Source: Bolinopsis microptera (lineage: Eukaryota; Ctenophora; Tentaculata; Lobata; Bolinopsidae). Taken from it: DNA of 64,000 bases. The notes below the pieces were generated by a model that saw only the letters and a program-made list of their open reading frames with translations, was not told the DNA's origin and ran no database searches. The translations under genes and the position numbers were made by a program. Positions 46,386 to 58,532 of the stretch are shown here, one piece after another (position 1 is the stretch's first letter; every line of letters starts with the position of its first letter). The stretch is from assembly GCF_026151205.1 (NCBI RefSeq), contig NC_087077.1, positions 9,229,983 through 9,293,982 of the forward strand, written 5' to 3'.

Positions 46386-49300
46386 CAGTCAAATCCGTCC
46401 TAATTTAAGCCTTTGTCGGACAAAATTCGCAACAAAGCGATTTTAACGGGATATGGTCGGGACAGGTCCCAGGAATCATTCCAGAGAGTTCCCAAAAAAA
46501 GACTTCAGGAAAATCCACAATTACCACTTTTCTACCACCTTTTTACCACTTTGGTTTTCCGCAAATAAGTCACGTTCTGAATATCCTAGAAGATTCTAGT
46601 TTAAAGCAGTGTGTTGAGAAAACAAATAAGAATAACTTTTTCTTTAACAACTTTTTCAAAAATAAATTATTTAATTGATTAATTAAATAATTAAAAAATT
46701 TTCAAATATTTCAAAAATATATTTTGATAAAAATGTTCACAATTACATTCCACGTATAATGAACTAATTTTTATAAAACTTTTGAAAATTTTCACTTTCA
46801 ATATTTTTGACTTATAAAATTTTCGAAATAGTAAAGAATAACCACTATTTACCACTTTTTACCACATTGAATCTCCGCTAATAAAACGACTTCTGAATGT
46901 CGTAGAAGGTTTTAGATTGAACCAATGTGTTCAAAACATAAAAGAGAACAACTTTTTATGTGACAACCTTTGGATTAGATAATTAATTGATTAATTAATT
47001 AAATAATAATTAAATTTTTAAAAATTTCAAAATATGATTTTTATCAAAAATATTTGCCGTGACGTGAAACGTAAAATGAATTTACTTGAATAACAGAACA
47101 TACATCGTCACATAGATTAGATAACAGACAAAAAGAGATGCAGATAAATGGAATATACGGTAAAATATCCAAATTTGTACGATACTATTCTAGCTAATAA
47201 CTATTAACACATCATATCTCTCGACTTAGTATTGTGCTTAACTAGATTGTTAAAATGGTTGTTTAAACAAGACTTAGCAATTTTTCAATCGCTAACTAGA
47301 GATCTTATCTCTGATTGTCAGTTTATCGTTTGGAAGTGTAAGCTTCAGCTTTTACTTTATGTTGACTTCTCTTCGTAAAAAAGTTGAATCTGCTAAAAAT
47401 CGAGGACTGAAATCACTCCAAATAGTTGACATTTTGAAAACAGAAGAACACATCGTGTGCCTGATACTGCACGCGTGCAGATTCTATGTAAGTAGCTGTC
47501 AACTAATATACAATAATAGTAATATTATGTTTTTACCGTTTTACTTTTAAGTTTTATGTCAACCGAGACTCGAGAGCGCAACTAGAGGCATTCTTAACCA
47601 ATACTATGTTTTAATTTACCAGGCAAATGAGGAGTTAATTCCGGTGAATAGCTTTAAGAGGGCGAATGATCGACAAAGTAAATTTGTATGGAATGAAATC
47701 TGGAAAGGGTTGCTGTCCCCAGGTACTATTTTAACTATTTATCTTTTAAGTAAGTACACTAACTTTTAAACTATGCCCAGCAAGTTTGAAACGGATGGTT
47801 ACAGTCCTATTCATTATCCTGAGGCCTCTCATACTCTGTATAAATAAACAAACCATCGTAACACAGGTTGGATCAACAACCCCTGGTCAATGAACGAAAT
47901 TAAACGGCAGTACAACGGCCTGACTGATTCTGCTCAGAGTGACGTCTATTGTATGTTATTGCAGACAGTGACCATAGACCAGTTCCAAAGATTCATATCG
48001 GCCAATGAAGATGAGTCCGTTGTAACTGAGTCAGAACCATCTTTAGTCCACAAACATGGTTTATAAAACAAATGTCCATTCTGTAACGTAGAGATCGCAC
48101 CAAATGATAAATCCTCAAATCGGATTACAGACAGGGTAAGTTATTGTGTGGGGGAGGTGGTATAGTACACATACGTTAGGCTCTTACTAATTCGCTCGCC
48201 CAAAAATTTCACGTGACTTTCTCTGTAGCTTAGTGCACTAGATTCCCACTATCGGAATCGTTCTGAATAGCCGATCCTTACCAACTCCGTGGATCCGACT
48301 GGTGGTGTCTGATCCAGTGAATGAGTGGCACAGAAATCGTGCATAAAGCCCAATTACAGTATCCTAACACCCTGTCACGTGATTAACGATTGGGTAATCA
48401 TTGATAACCCAATCAGTTTCGCTAACGAGATGAACAAATTGCTTGATAACTTCGTCATTTTCAATCCGTTTCGCACCACCTTTTCAGATCATATTCCGAA
48501 TGTAATGGCCTATTGCAATAATATGTTATAGTGCAGTTTATAGCATGTTCGCAAACACGAGTACATGTTGATTATAAGACTCAACGTATGTGTATTGACT
48601 CATGGCACCCCCACTCCCCCTAATCTTTGAGGATATTTTGATTATTAAGTGTTATTTAACAACCACGTTGCTGCTATAATACCGATTTGAAACATTACTT
48701 ATACAGGGGGCAGCTGAACAACATTCGTATCGTGTTTACCATCAGCTGCAGGCGTGGGATGAGAATGACCTCATAGATCCGATAAGCTGGGGAATGGGGA
48801 TGGAAGATGAACAATGGGGCGCATGTACCAGTGACCACTCTTATGAGTACAGCTCCGAAAAAGCTCATTCAAAACATTAGTTGCAACTGTTTAAAGTCAG
48901 GTTGTGGCAATGCTTGTTCATGCAGAAAAGCAGGAAAACATTGTGGATCAACCTGCCTCAAATGTCAGCACAATTGCACCAATGTGCCAGCTGAGGACTA
49001 ATATAAGTAAGACTCTTATCTAGTATATATGGTTATATAAAGTACTGCTTCGATTTTCCGATTAGTTTAATGAAAAGTTGTCAATTATTCGTGTTATGTA
49101 ATTTTAAAATATTTTGATCGAAAATAATTATTATAATTTTTGAATATTTGTTTAATAATCGATTAACTAATTAATTAATTATTTATTCCAAAGGTTATCA
49201 GATAAAAAGTTGTTCTCTTTTATGTTTTGAACACACTGGTTCAATCTAGAACCTTCTACGACATTCAGAAGTCGTTTTATTAGCGGAGATTCAATGTGGT

Positions 49301-49768
49301 AAAAAGTGGTAAATAGTGGTTATTCTTTACAAATTTCGAAAATTTTACAAGTCCAAAATATTGAAAGTGAAAATTTTCGAAAATTTTATAAAAATTAGTT
49401 CATTATACGTGGAATGTAATTGTGAACATTTTTATCAAAATATATTTTTGAAATATTTTAAATTTTTTTAATTATTTAATTAATTAATTAAATAATTTAT
49501 TTTTGAAAAAGTTGTTAAAGAAAAAGTTGTTCTTCTTTGTTTTCTAAACACACTGCTTTTAACTAGAATCTTCTAGGATATTCAGAACGTGACTTATTTG
49601 CGGAAAACCAAAGTGGTAAAAAGGTGGTAGAAAAGTGGTAATTGTGGATTTTCCTGAAGTCTTTTTTTTTGGGAACTCTCTGGAATGATTCCTGGGACCT
49701 GTCCCGAACATATCCCGTTAAAATCGCTTTGTTGCGAATTTTGTCCGACAAAAAGACGTATTTGACTG
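46386..49768. mobile_element. 3.4-kb DNA transposon with about 670-bp terminal inverted repeats
   Basis: The left end (CAGTCAAATCCGTC... TTGTCGGACAAAATTCGCAA) is matched in inverse by the right end for roughly 670 bases (46386-47050 and 49095-49768). Shared landmarks include ACCACTTTTTACCACATTGAATC and the AT-rich ATTAATTAATTAA tracts; divergence is only a few per cent with small indels. TA stands outside both CAGTC ends, which fits a Tc1/mariner-pogo type target, though the adjoining palindrome makes the exact border ambiguous. The 2-kb interior has no recognisable transposase; it carries a decayed multi-exon gene. It is non-autonomous or a decayed element with cargo. Confidence 0.75.
47359..49001 (+). 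pseudogene. decayed four-exon gene with C-terminal CXC cysteine-rich domain inside the TIR element
   Basis: Segments 47359-47487, 47623-47722, 47867-48135 and 48707-49001 are bounded by good splice sites and join in phase (0,1,0). Exon 3 has an in-frame TAA after VHKHGL, followed by CPFCNVEIAPND, a zinc-binding-like pair. Exon 4 starts AAEQHSYRVYHQLQAWDEND and needs a one-base shift to reach VPVTTLMSTAPKKLIQNISC and the cysteine-rich end CNCLKSGCGNACSCRKAGKH. That order (xHSYRVY..., PVTT, then a TSO1-like CXC block) recurs in large uncharacterised invertebrate proteins spread by repeats. With one stop and one frameshift it is probably non-functional. Whether it is the element's own gene or captured cargo cannot be decided here. 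Confidence 0.55.
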
Positions 49769-50019
49769 TACTAAATGTATATAAATTATTATAAAATAGC
49801 TTTCACAAAGAAACTTGATAAAACGAAAATATTAAAACCATTAAAACCAAATTTTCTCAATTTTAAAACAGTTAATCAGATGCTACAATCAAACTGAAAG
49901 TAGGTATATCGCAACCCAGCCATCGTTTGTGAAAATGGCGAGAATGGCAAAATATTTGTGAGTTGTGACCATCTTCACATTTCCACCATTTTCTTCAACA
50001 GACCTTCTAGAGCGTTTTA

Positions 50020-50120
50020 CAGTAAAATCCCGATTATATACCACGCCTGATTACCGCAAAACCTGATTAACTGCAGCTGTTTCTTTTCCCCAAACTCTGC
50101 GGTGAATCGGTGTTTTACTG
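50020..50120. mobile_element. 101-bp miniature inverted-repeat element
   Basis: The ends CAGTAAAATCCCGATT and AATCGGTGTTTTACTG are inverted matches with two differences. TA precedes the left end and CA follows the right, so a TA target duplication is probably mutated. It lies about 40 bases downstream of the arylsulfatase stop codon, within the probable 3' untranslated region. Confidence 0.65.
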
Positions 50121-50158
50121 CATTTGGAACTTAAAAAGCTCAACATCCGAAATGGGCA

Positions 50159-53100
50159 TTACATCCAGGAATTGAGAGCACCCTTCTTGTAATCCTCTAT
50201 GAGACCTATCATGTGATTCACAATGTCAGGGTTACTGCCAGCTACATTTGTTGTTTCGTACGGGTCAGACTCTATGTCGAATAAAATAAGGGCTTCTCTG
50301 TGACCTGAAAAAAAAAATGATCTGATAAAGTGATGATTCGTAACATTTGACTGATACCAAAAAAATGACTGATCTATAACTTTGATGAAATATGATATTC
50401 TGTAAAATTAAACCAACCCGTTAACAGGGCTAGTGCGTCACTGTCTACAATGTTGTTGACTTATTGTCTAATTGCTCCCCATTGCATCTGGTCCGAGTCT
50501 GTTAGCACAGATCACCTGGGAGTGGTAACACCACAAAACCGTTAATTGCCTGTCAGTGCTATATCACTGGGGGGTCGGTTGCTGTGGCGGCGAGAGGATG
50601 CGATTGCTGGGTGGTGCTCGGTGATGCTGTCTTGTGGCAGGGTCATCTGTGTGTCACTCACGGTTCACCATTTTGTCCAAGTCTTGGTTGCCCTGTGTAA
50701 TCGAGCATTTGCTTGGTGATCTTGTCTCTGACATGATCACTTACGGTTTAATTTTGATTCCCTATGGGCTTCAGAAGCTCTACATGCTTTAACTTTACGT
50801 ATCGAACCTAACCACCAGCTTGCTGGTGTCTGGACGGAGCGCTTACTTCTTGATGTCGGTGCTGCCTCTGGATCGGGTGCGAAGGTCCGGCAAACCATCC
50901 ACCTTAAATCAAACCGCTACAGAAACGTCTACAGTGTCATTCAATAGTATTATACGTGGAGGCGCAGGTGGAGTGATGACGGCGACTAGGCAAAGCCGAA
51001 AGGACCCTAGTAGCTTGATGTCTGTTTGCAACTCCCGTAAGAGCCGACGTAAACACTGTAAATACAGAATTCCTTCATCAGATTTGTCATTTGTAAACAG
51101 ACAGTCAAGTATGTCTAATCCTGTAAATATTGTAAAGAATCCTCTCTGTATCAGTACATGGAATGTTACTTCTCTTGTCAGTAATTCCAGTAAGATGTAT
51201 CAATTAGGAAAAGGTTTTGATGATTATGGACTAGAGCTCCTTGGGGTAACTGAAACACATATGGCTGGATCAGGAACTCAGACTTTGGACAATGGGGCTG
51301 TTTTGGTTTATTCTGGCAGGAGCGATGGAGTACGGAGAGAAGGAGTTGGTGTTGTTCTTTCCAAAAAGATGAAGAATACTCTCATATCATACACCCCTGT
51401 ATCAGGACGGGTTATGACTGCCCGTTTACATAGCAAACACATCAACATTAGTGTTACAGTTGTGTATGCTCCAACTGAGGATGCAGAGATCAGTTTAAAA
51501 GACTCATTCTACAAGGAATTGAATGATGTTCAATCGGGACTACCTGCACATGATATAAAAATAGTTTTAGGAGATTTTAATGCTCGTGTTGGAAGGGATA
51601 CTGATGCTCACCCTGGTGTTATAGGAAAACACTCATATCACACAGAATCAAATGATAACGGAAAACGGATGCTAGATTTCTGTACTATGCACCAGCTGAC
51701 GATCGGAGGCACACTCTTTGAACACAAAGATATCCACAAGACAACATGGAGATCCCCAAATGGTAACACCGTCACTCAAATTGACCATATGTGTATTTCG
51801 ACGAGATGGAGCCATTCTTTGCTTGATGTCAGGAGCATGAGAGGAGCAGATATAAATACTACTCACTATCTGGTAAGAGGATATGTATCTATTAAACTTA
51901 AGTGTCCTCAGAAAAGAAAGAAGCGTGTAAGACAGCCTGCTTTAGAGCACCTGCGTGATAGATCTAAGAGCCAGGAATATAGTAACAGAATAGCTGAAGA
52001 GTACTATAACAACGATCAGGAGCATGGAAACTCTCCTTTAGAAGAACAGTGGAAGAAATTGAGAGATATAATAACTGATGTTTCATTTGAAGTGCTGGGT
52101 GAAAGGGGCCGGAAAAAGAGAACAGAACATCTCTCAAGGGATACTAAGAATCTCCTAAAAGAACGAGGGGAGATTAAAAAGAAACCCAGTACTGCTGAGA
52201 ACCGTGCTAAGTACTCGCGGATTAACGGCCTTGTTAGGCAGAACTGTAAAAGAGATGATAATGCTTGGGCTGTTAGAGTAGCTGAGGAATTAGAAGATGC
52301 TGCCAAGCAGGGTCAACAAAGAGATGTTTGGCAGAAAATAAAATCCTTAACAAACAAGAGAGTAAACAGATCTGCGGCAGTGCGGGATAAGAATGGGACA
52401 CTTATATCAGATCCCGAAGCTCAGTCACATCGCTGGGCCGAATATTTTGAAGAACTCTTGACGCCAGCAGCAAATGCGGTGGATTTCTCTATATTGGATC
52501 AGGATGAAAAGTTACTTTTTTTTGAATACCTTAGTAATGATGATGAGCCACCGTCCTTGTTTGAAATTGAGGAAGCTATCAAGAAGTTGAAGAACTACAA
52601 GAGTGCTGGAATTGATGAAATTTCAAATGAGCAGTTAAAGTACGGTTCTTCTGGACTTCTGCCTTGGTTAAAGGATCTTTTTGAAACTGTGTGGAAAAGT
52701 GAGGATATTCCTAATGATTGGAGAAAAGGAATAATCACCATCATCCCAAAGAAAGGGGACCTCACATATTGCAACAATAACAGAGGTATAACGTTACGCT
52801 CAACTGTATCAAAGTTATTCCAAATTGTGTTGTTAAAAAGACTGAGTAATGGGCTTGAAAAATTACTCAGAGAGAATCAGTGTGGTTTCAGGAGAAACCG
52901 TTCTTGTATAGATCAGCTGTACTCACTTCATTGTATAATACACAATTGTATAGAATTCAACGTCCCTTTGTACATAAACTTTATTGATTTTAAAGCTGCT
53001 TTTGATTCAATCAATCGTGACTTTATTTGGAAAGCTTTTGAACATTATGGTCTTCCGACAAAATATATCAATGTTTTCAAAGCGTTCTTTAGAGCAACTG

Positions 53101-56100
53101 AAAGTGCAGTTCGTGTCAATGGAGAATTGACAAGATGGTTTGATGTCGATTCGGGGACTGGACAAGGTGATGTGCAAGGGCCCCCCATTTTTAATCTTGT
53201 ACTTAACTGGGGATTAGAACTTGCAGAGAAGTTTAAAAATATATCCCGTGGTTTTACTCTTCAGTACAGACAAAGTTCCAGACAACCGGAAAAATGTGTC
53301 ATTGATCTGGACTATGCTGATGACATCGCAGGAATGGATGACACTGTTGAAGGACTGCAAGAAACTACGGACAATATTGCGAAATACTGTGGGCTCGGGG
53401 GTTTAAAGATGAACGCAAAGAAAACAGAGATCATGGTCATTGGGAAAGATACATCGCAGCACCCACTCCCATGCCAGAGAATAGGACCATAGATATAACT
53501 GTCGATGGAAACTCTGCAAAGCAGGTCACTCAATTCACTTATTTGGGTGCCAAAATTACATCAGATGGCAAGATTGATAAAGAAATAAGTGTCAGGATTG
53601 GAAAAGCAACTGGAGCTTTTAACCAACTCAACAACATTTGGAAGAATAAGAACATAAGCATTAACAACAAAGTGCGAATCTACATCGCAGCTGTTCTTAC
53701 CATTCTGACCTATGGATGTGAGATATGGAACACGACTCAAGTGCAGACAAGAAGATTGGAGTCTTTCCATCAGTACTGCTTAAGAAGAATCCTGAGAGTG
53801 AGGTGGTTCCATCGAGTAAGTAATGAGGATGTTTTAAGAAGGGCATCAATAACTGCTCTTGCTGACATAATAACAACAAAACGGCTGCGTTGGTTTGGAC
53901 ATGTCAGTAGAATGCCTGAAGATCGGTTACCCAACTATTTACTTGAATGGAAACCCAAGCATGGGAAGAGGTCAAGAGGCAGGCCTAGGAAGAGCCTAAA
54001 TGATGTATTTATTGAGGATGCTGAGCAGAGATTGGATCGGAATGGACTCACGATTGATTGTATGAGAAGATTAGCTGCAGACCGAAAGGGATGGAGAAAT
54101 GTTACCCGCCGAAGTTGTATAATACAAAGTAATGACGCAGTCGACGCAGACTAATCCTTTTGGATGGAGATCTCGCCATGTAACATGTATGTATGGGTAC
54201 AACAATTATTTTACTAAGAAGACAGGATAAAAGTAGGTAACAAACCTGAGGGCTTGTCAAGTATGTCAGAACAGCTTCTCTGCAAATAATCTGCTTGGCA
54301 GAAGTTTTCAAGCCCATTGCCATAAAATAGCTTGAACTTTTTGTGTCTAAGGACAGCATAATTTGATGGTTTTCCGAATTTTTGGCTGCAGTAGTGTCCA
54401 GTTCTACCTTCAGGAAGAGGACCAGTTACAAGATTGTGCAGAATGGTCTCCCTGAAATATTTTCAATGACGAAAGATATTTGATTTGATTCGAGCTTCTA
54501 TGTCAAAACCTACTTCATATTTCTAGCTTGTTAAAATTCTCTGCAAATTTTAAAATTCATATCAATAAAATACATTATGTCCATTGTTGTCCATAGATTT
54601 GTATGTTAATAAACTGTGTGAGTGTTAACTGACAAAGCTGAAATTGTAAACAGTTTTGAAATAAACAGGGCCTTAACTGTGCTTTAACCGTGCTTTGCCA
54701 CATTACTGAATTGCCATAAACAGTAATTTAACTCACCTCCCAGCATGGTTATCGTTAAGAACATCAATCAAGAAGTTTCCAGAGTCAAGTTCTGGACTTG
54801 TAGTCTGACTAGAGTTTCTAAATCTACTGGACAAACTCCCTGATCGAACAAACTGTTAGATCAATATTATCATATTTGTAACTAGAAACTTAGGTAATTA
54901 ATCAATTTTGTTAACTAGAATCATCTTTCAGTCTTTTCTAACCAGTATTAATAGACTGTTTAAACCTGACAGCTTATCGTCTGCAGCAGCCAGCATCAGA
55001 GAATGAACATCAACTGCGTGTAACAGAGCAGGACTTCGCTTTCCTCTTTGTTCATCAGTTAACCATGGTGTCCAGATAAAAGCAGCACTTTTTATCCCTC
55101 CCTCGAAATATGAACCTGGGGTGGAAATGTATAAATAATGGCAAAAATGTTCAACATTAGGCATGAACAAATTCAAAACTTAAGATACATTTGGTGAAAG
55201 TTGGATGAATCGTTTAGCTAACCTTTTCCGTCCCTGTAAGGTAGGTTACTCCCACCAATAGTGTCCCAACAGTTGTTTGGCATAACTGCAGCACCGTGAT
55301 CACTGGGAGGAATGACTGGTGGTACATATTGATGATAGATGCTATGTAGTATACACTATGTATGGCATCTTCAGCTCAAAATCAAGCTTTTGATGGGAGG
55401 GCAATAATAAGTGTAATTGGATTCTAATGCAATACAATTGGAGGAATGCAATACAATTGGAGGAATTGAAAAGAAACCAGTTCATCGGGTTCAGTGTTAT
55501 AGATTTGAGCTGATAGATCAGGATTTGACTGAATGACTGCACCTTTTTTGTATATCCATTAACACAATTAGGTAACTGGAGAATGACTGTAAGTAACATA
55601 ATTAGAACAAACAAGAATTAAAATCTGAATCAACCACACACTCACCTCATGAATAAGAACACAGTGTTATCCCACATTTTCTTTCTTGATAAAGCATCAG
55701 CAATTTCTCCTACTCCATTGTCTATTTGAGTTACCATTGCAGCATACTGCCGTTTTCCTTTGTCAACTATATGTTCATTCCTGTTTTTAACTGAAAAGTG
55801 AAAATTCCTTGAAAAGTGAACATTTGAAACGACTGTTATTAACAAAATGAAAGTAAGTTTAATTTAAGAAAATCACACCTGCTCCTTAAAATGATTTCTT
55901 ATGAACTTGCCAATTTCATCATCAGGCTCAAGAGGGGAATGAGGGGCAGTATAGGACAAATATAGAAGCATAGGTTTCTTATCATCATGACTTTCAATGA
56001 TCTTCACTGCTTCCTATGATTTATCTTTATATTTCATTGCTATGACATGTTACATAATTTTATAGGTTCCATCATTACAATTTCTGTCATATAATTATAA

Positions 56101-57963
56101 TTGAATAAAACCTTTGTAGATTGGTTAATTGATATGTAACTGAACAACTTGATAACTTTTCAATACATTATAAAACAAAAACCTGTGTAAAGAGTTCAGT
56201 TGAGTGTTTGCCTTCAACCTCTGAGGTTATGTCTATGGATGAGTTCGTGAATAAATTATCAGAATGAAAGTCTTTCACTGTTACCATTCTTTCTCTCTCA
56301 TCCAATATCCAACCCCTGTCAATAGTACATCTAGTAGGAATTTTACAGGACAAGTTAAGCGGAGACAGGGTTGCAAATGTGTTTATTTTAAACTTCCAGG
56401 CATAATCTTTTTAAGACATGCCTGCTTGTTATAATGAAGTATTAAATATGGTTCTGAGTGTGGTTTAGTCCCATAAAAATGTACAGACTTATGGTCTTTG
56501 GGGCAGTTAGCTATTCAAGATACTGTCCAGAGGATTTAACATCATGGAATGCAAAACCAATATTCACTTGCCCTATCAATATCAGTTTTATAAAATGAAA
56601 GATTATTTCTGTATGTATGACCGCCCACGTGCAATTTGGGTGAAAATCAAAAGGTTGCATTATAGCGACACAAATGGAAACGAGCATGTACACACTGCAG
56701 TGGTGTAATGAAGGGCCCCGCTGACCCCGCTGTGCAGGGGGGCGCCGTCTTAGGGGGGCGCCAAATCGTCGTTTGAATGTGGGACAATTTCGAAAACTTT
56801 AAAACTAAAGTACTAGCAAAACTGCGCGTTTTGCTCTAGATACACACTTTTTTAGAGATTTTACCGGCGTATCCTCTAAAATCACCTTATTTGTTCAAAT
56901 TTAGGGAGGGGCACCAAAAGGGGAGGGGGCGCCAACAGGGGGACGCCTTTTCGGCGGGGGGGGCGCCAACAGGCAACGTTACGCCACTGACACACTGCAC
57001 GTGCAATTATTGTTGAAAAGTCATTTTTGTCTTATTACATTACGGGCTTTCTAGTATAATATAATTCGTAAATTACTCATGAGAATGGTGATCAATTCCT
57101 CCACTGTAGCATCCATAAAATGATTCGAAGCCTCTGTTTAAGGGAAGATGAGGAGATTTAAATCCCAGATGCCATTTTCCAGCTCCACGAACACTGTAAT
57201 CAAACTCTTCTGCTAAAATCTAATAATGAGAATGTTATTATTCGACTAAATTTAAAGCTCAACAGACAGTTAATATATATTCAATAAAACAGGATTATAG
57301 ATAAAAGATGTGCCAGAAAATTTTTTTGTCCATGGCCTCATTACAGCAAGCATTAAAGTAGGAAATTTTGAGGGGACTGTAAACCAAGTCGATTGACAAT
57401 TTACAATTTGCAACAAAAACTGTTGCAGCAATTACTTTGATGAGAATAGTCTTCCCTTTAAGAAAACCCAGGTTTTGAGGGGCCCCTACATTCCAGAGGT
57501 GCTAGGGCTAGTTGCTATAGAGCATACAAAATTCTAGGTAATAACAAAAGACAAATTGAATTGTTTTACAACCCTAGGTTGAATATAATAATACATCAAA
57601 ACTACAAACCTCAGTGAAAGTCCTGTGTTCAGGTTTTAAATATTCATTGACACCGATAATAACAGAAGCTGAGAAAAGCCATCCCAGGCTGTGTGGATAC
57701 CTGCCAGTAAGGAGGGACGATCTTGTTGGGGTGCACAAATTTTGTACATATAAATTGTCAAGAATAACACTCTTTTCAGCAAGAATGTCTAAATTTGGAG
57801 TTTCGGGAGTAGCCAACGTTGTTCCATGCTTTTTGGAAAATCCTATGTCACCCCATCCCAAGTCATCAGCAATGATCAATACAATGTTTGGCTTAAATCC
57901 AGCAGTAGCAAGGATTGTATTTGGGACTAGAAGCAAGTGCAACAGGTAGAATGAATATGCCAT
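50159..57963 (-). CDS. secreted arylsulfatase (arylsulfatase B-like), about ten exons
   Basis: Exons 57963-57610, 57219-57077, 56315-56183, 56013-55879, about 55800-55646, 55302-55223, 55115-54966, 54839-54737, 54451-54246 and 50304-50159. Residues 1-20 form a signal peptide. PNIVLIIADDLGWGD supplies the metal-binding aspartates, and CTPTRSSLLTGRYP contains the cysteine (about residue 77) normally converted to formylglycine. GKWHLG follows, then SDHG in place of the common DNG, SYFEGGIKSAAF, and an LFDIESDPYETTNVA end typical of the arylsulfatase B group. These lysosomal or secreted enzymes remove sulfate from glycans such as dermatan or chondroitin sulfate. Every junction fits in phase except exon 4 to exon 5, where no acceptor agrees with the phase-0 donor at 55878; either the exon border differs from my reading or the copy has a small lesion. 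The last intron holds an antisense LINE. Confidence 0.88.
50430..54230 (+). mobile_element. nearly full-length non-LTR retrotransposon (LINE)
   Basis: The element carries an apurinic-type endonuclease plus reverse transcriptase ORF and lies in the last intron of the arylsulfatase gene, opposite to its transcription. The 5' region from about 50430 is GC-richer than the intron and precedes the ORF without another gene. The 3' border, near 54210, is uncertain: no poly-A or simple-repeat tail is evident before the host exon at 54246. Confidence 0.72.
50820..54154 (+). CDS. LINE polyprotein: endonuclease and reverse transcriptase (one frameshift)
   Basis: The main frame runs 50820-53492 and continues after a net one-base shift from about 53480 to 54154. 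Endonuclease motifs appear in order: WNVTSLV, GVTETHM, VVYAPTED, LGDFNARVGRD, TTWRSPNG and QIDHMCIS. Reverse-transcriptase motifs follow: GITLRSTVSKLFQ, QCGFRRNRSC, FIDFKAAFDSINRD, GTGQGDVQGPP and DLDYADDIAGM with the catalytic YADD. The last part has YLGAKITSDGKIDKEI and RLRWFGHVSRMPEDRLP, the C-terminal region typical of such elements. All catalytic residues are present, so only the frameshift near the end separates it from an intact copy. The likely start is an ATG near the ORF beginning; the first 90 residues look unstructured. Confidence 0.9.
56698..56989. mobile_element. 292-bp hAT-like miniature element with 8-bp target duplication
   Basis: The ends CAGTGGTGTAATG and CGTTACGCCACTG are inverted matches with a few differences. 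ACACACTG occurs immediately outside both (56690-56697 and 56990-56997). The interior has GGGGGCGCC motifs and no coding sequence. It sits in an arylsulfatase intron. Confidence 0.82.
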
Positions 57964-58289
57964 GATTTGATTTAGTTCATAATATCAGTTCCTCATGCTG
58001 AATAAAGAATAGGCTTATAAACTCAATTGACAATATTATTAACAGAAGTAGAGACGATGATAAAAAGCTGATTTTTACAGATAAGATGATTGTCATCGCC
58101 TATCATCAAAAATCGTGGACCGTGTGATAACAGACAAGTAAATGTATTCACTATAAGTATTATTATATACTAATACATTTTAAAAGCTTTTACTCTATTG
58201 TCTGTTACACTACATATTTAATTAAAAATAAACATAATACACTGTATAATTACACTGTAAAAACACTGCATTTTATGTTCAATATTTTT
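57964..58289. other. probable arylsulfatase promoter region, no gene seen
   Basis: AT-rich sequence upstream of the arylsulfatase start codon up to the truncated retroelement. No promoter motif is convincing. Confidence 0.4.
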
Positions 58290-58532
58290 TACCATAATAT
58301 AACAGAATGCGTTCTAGACTGTTCATTGCAGGAGGAGATAAGCATCTTTTTAGTGAAGAAGGGACCACACAAGGTGACCCACCGGCCATGGGATTTTATG
58401 CCTGTGGTACAATACCATTGATTGATGCAGGAAACATTGAGAAAAGGTGACTCAGATCTGGTATGCTGACGACTCTGCTGCTGGGGGAAAACTTGAAGAA
58501 ATGAGGAAGTGGTGGGATAACCTCTGCATTAA

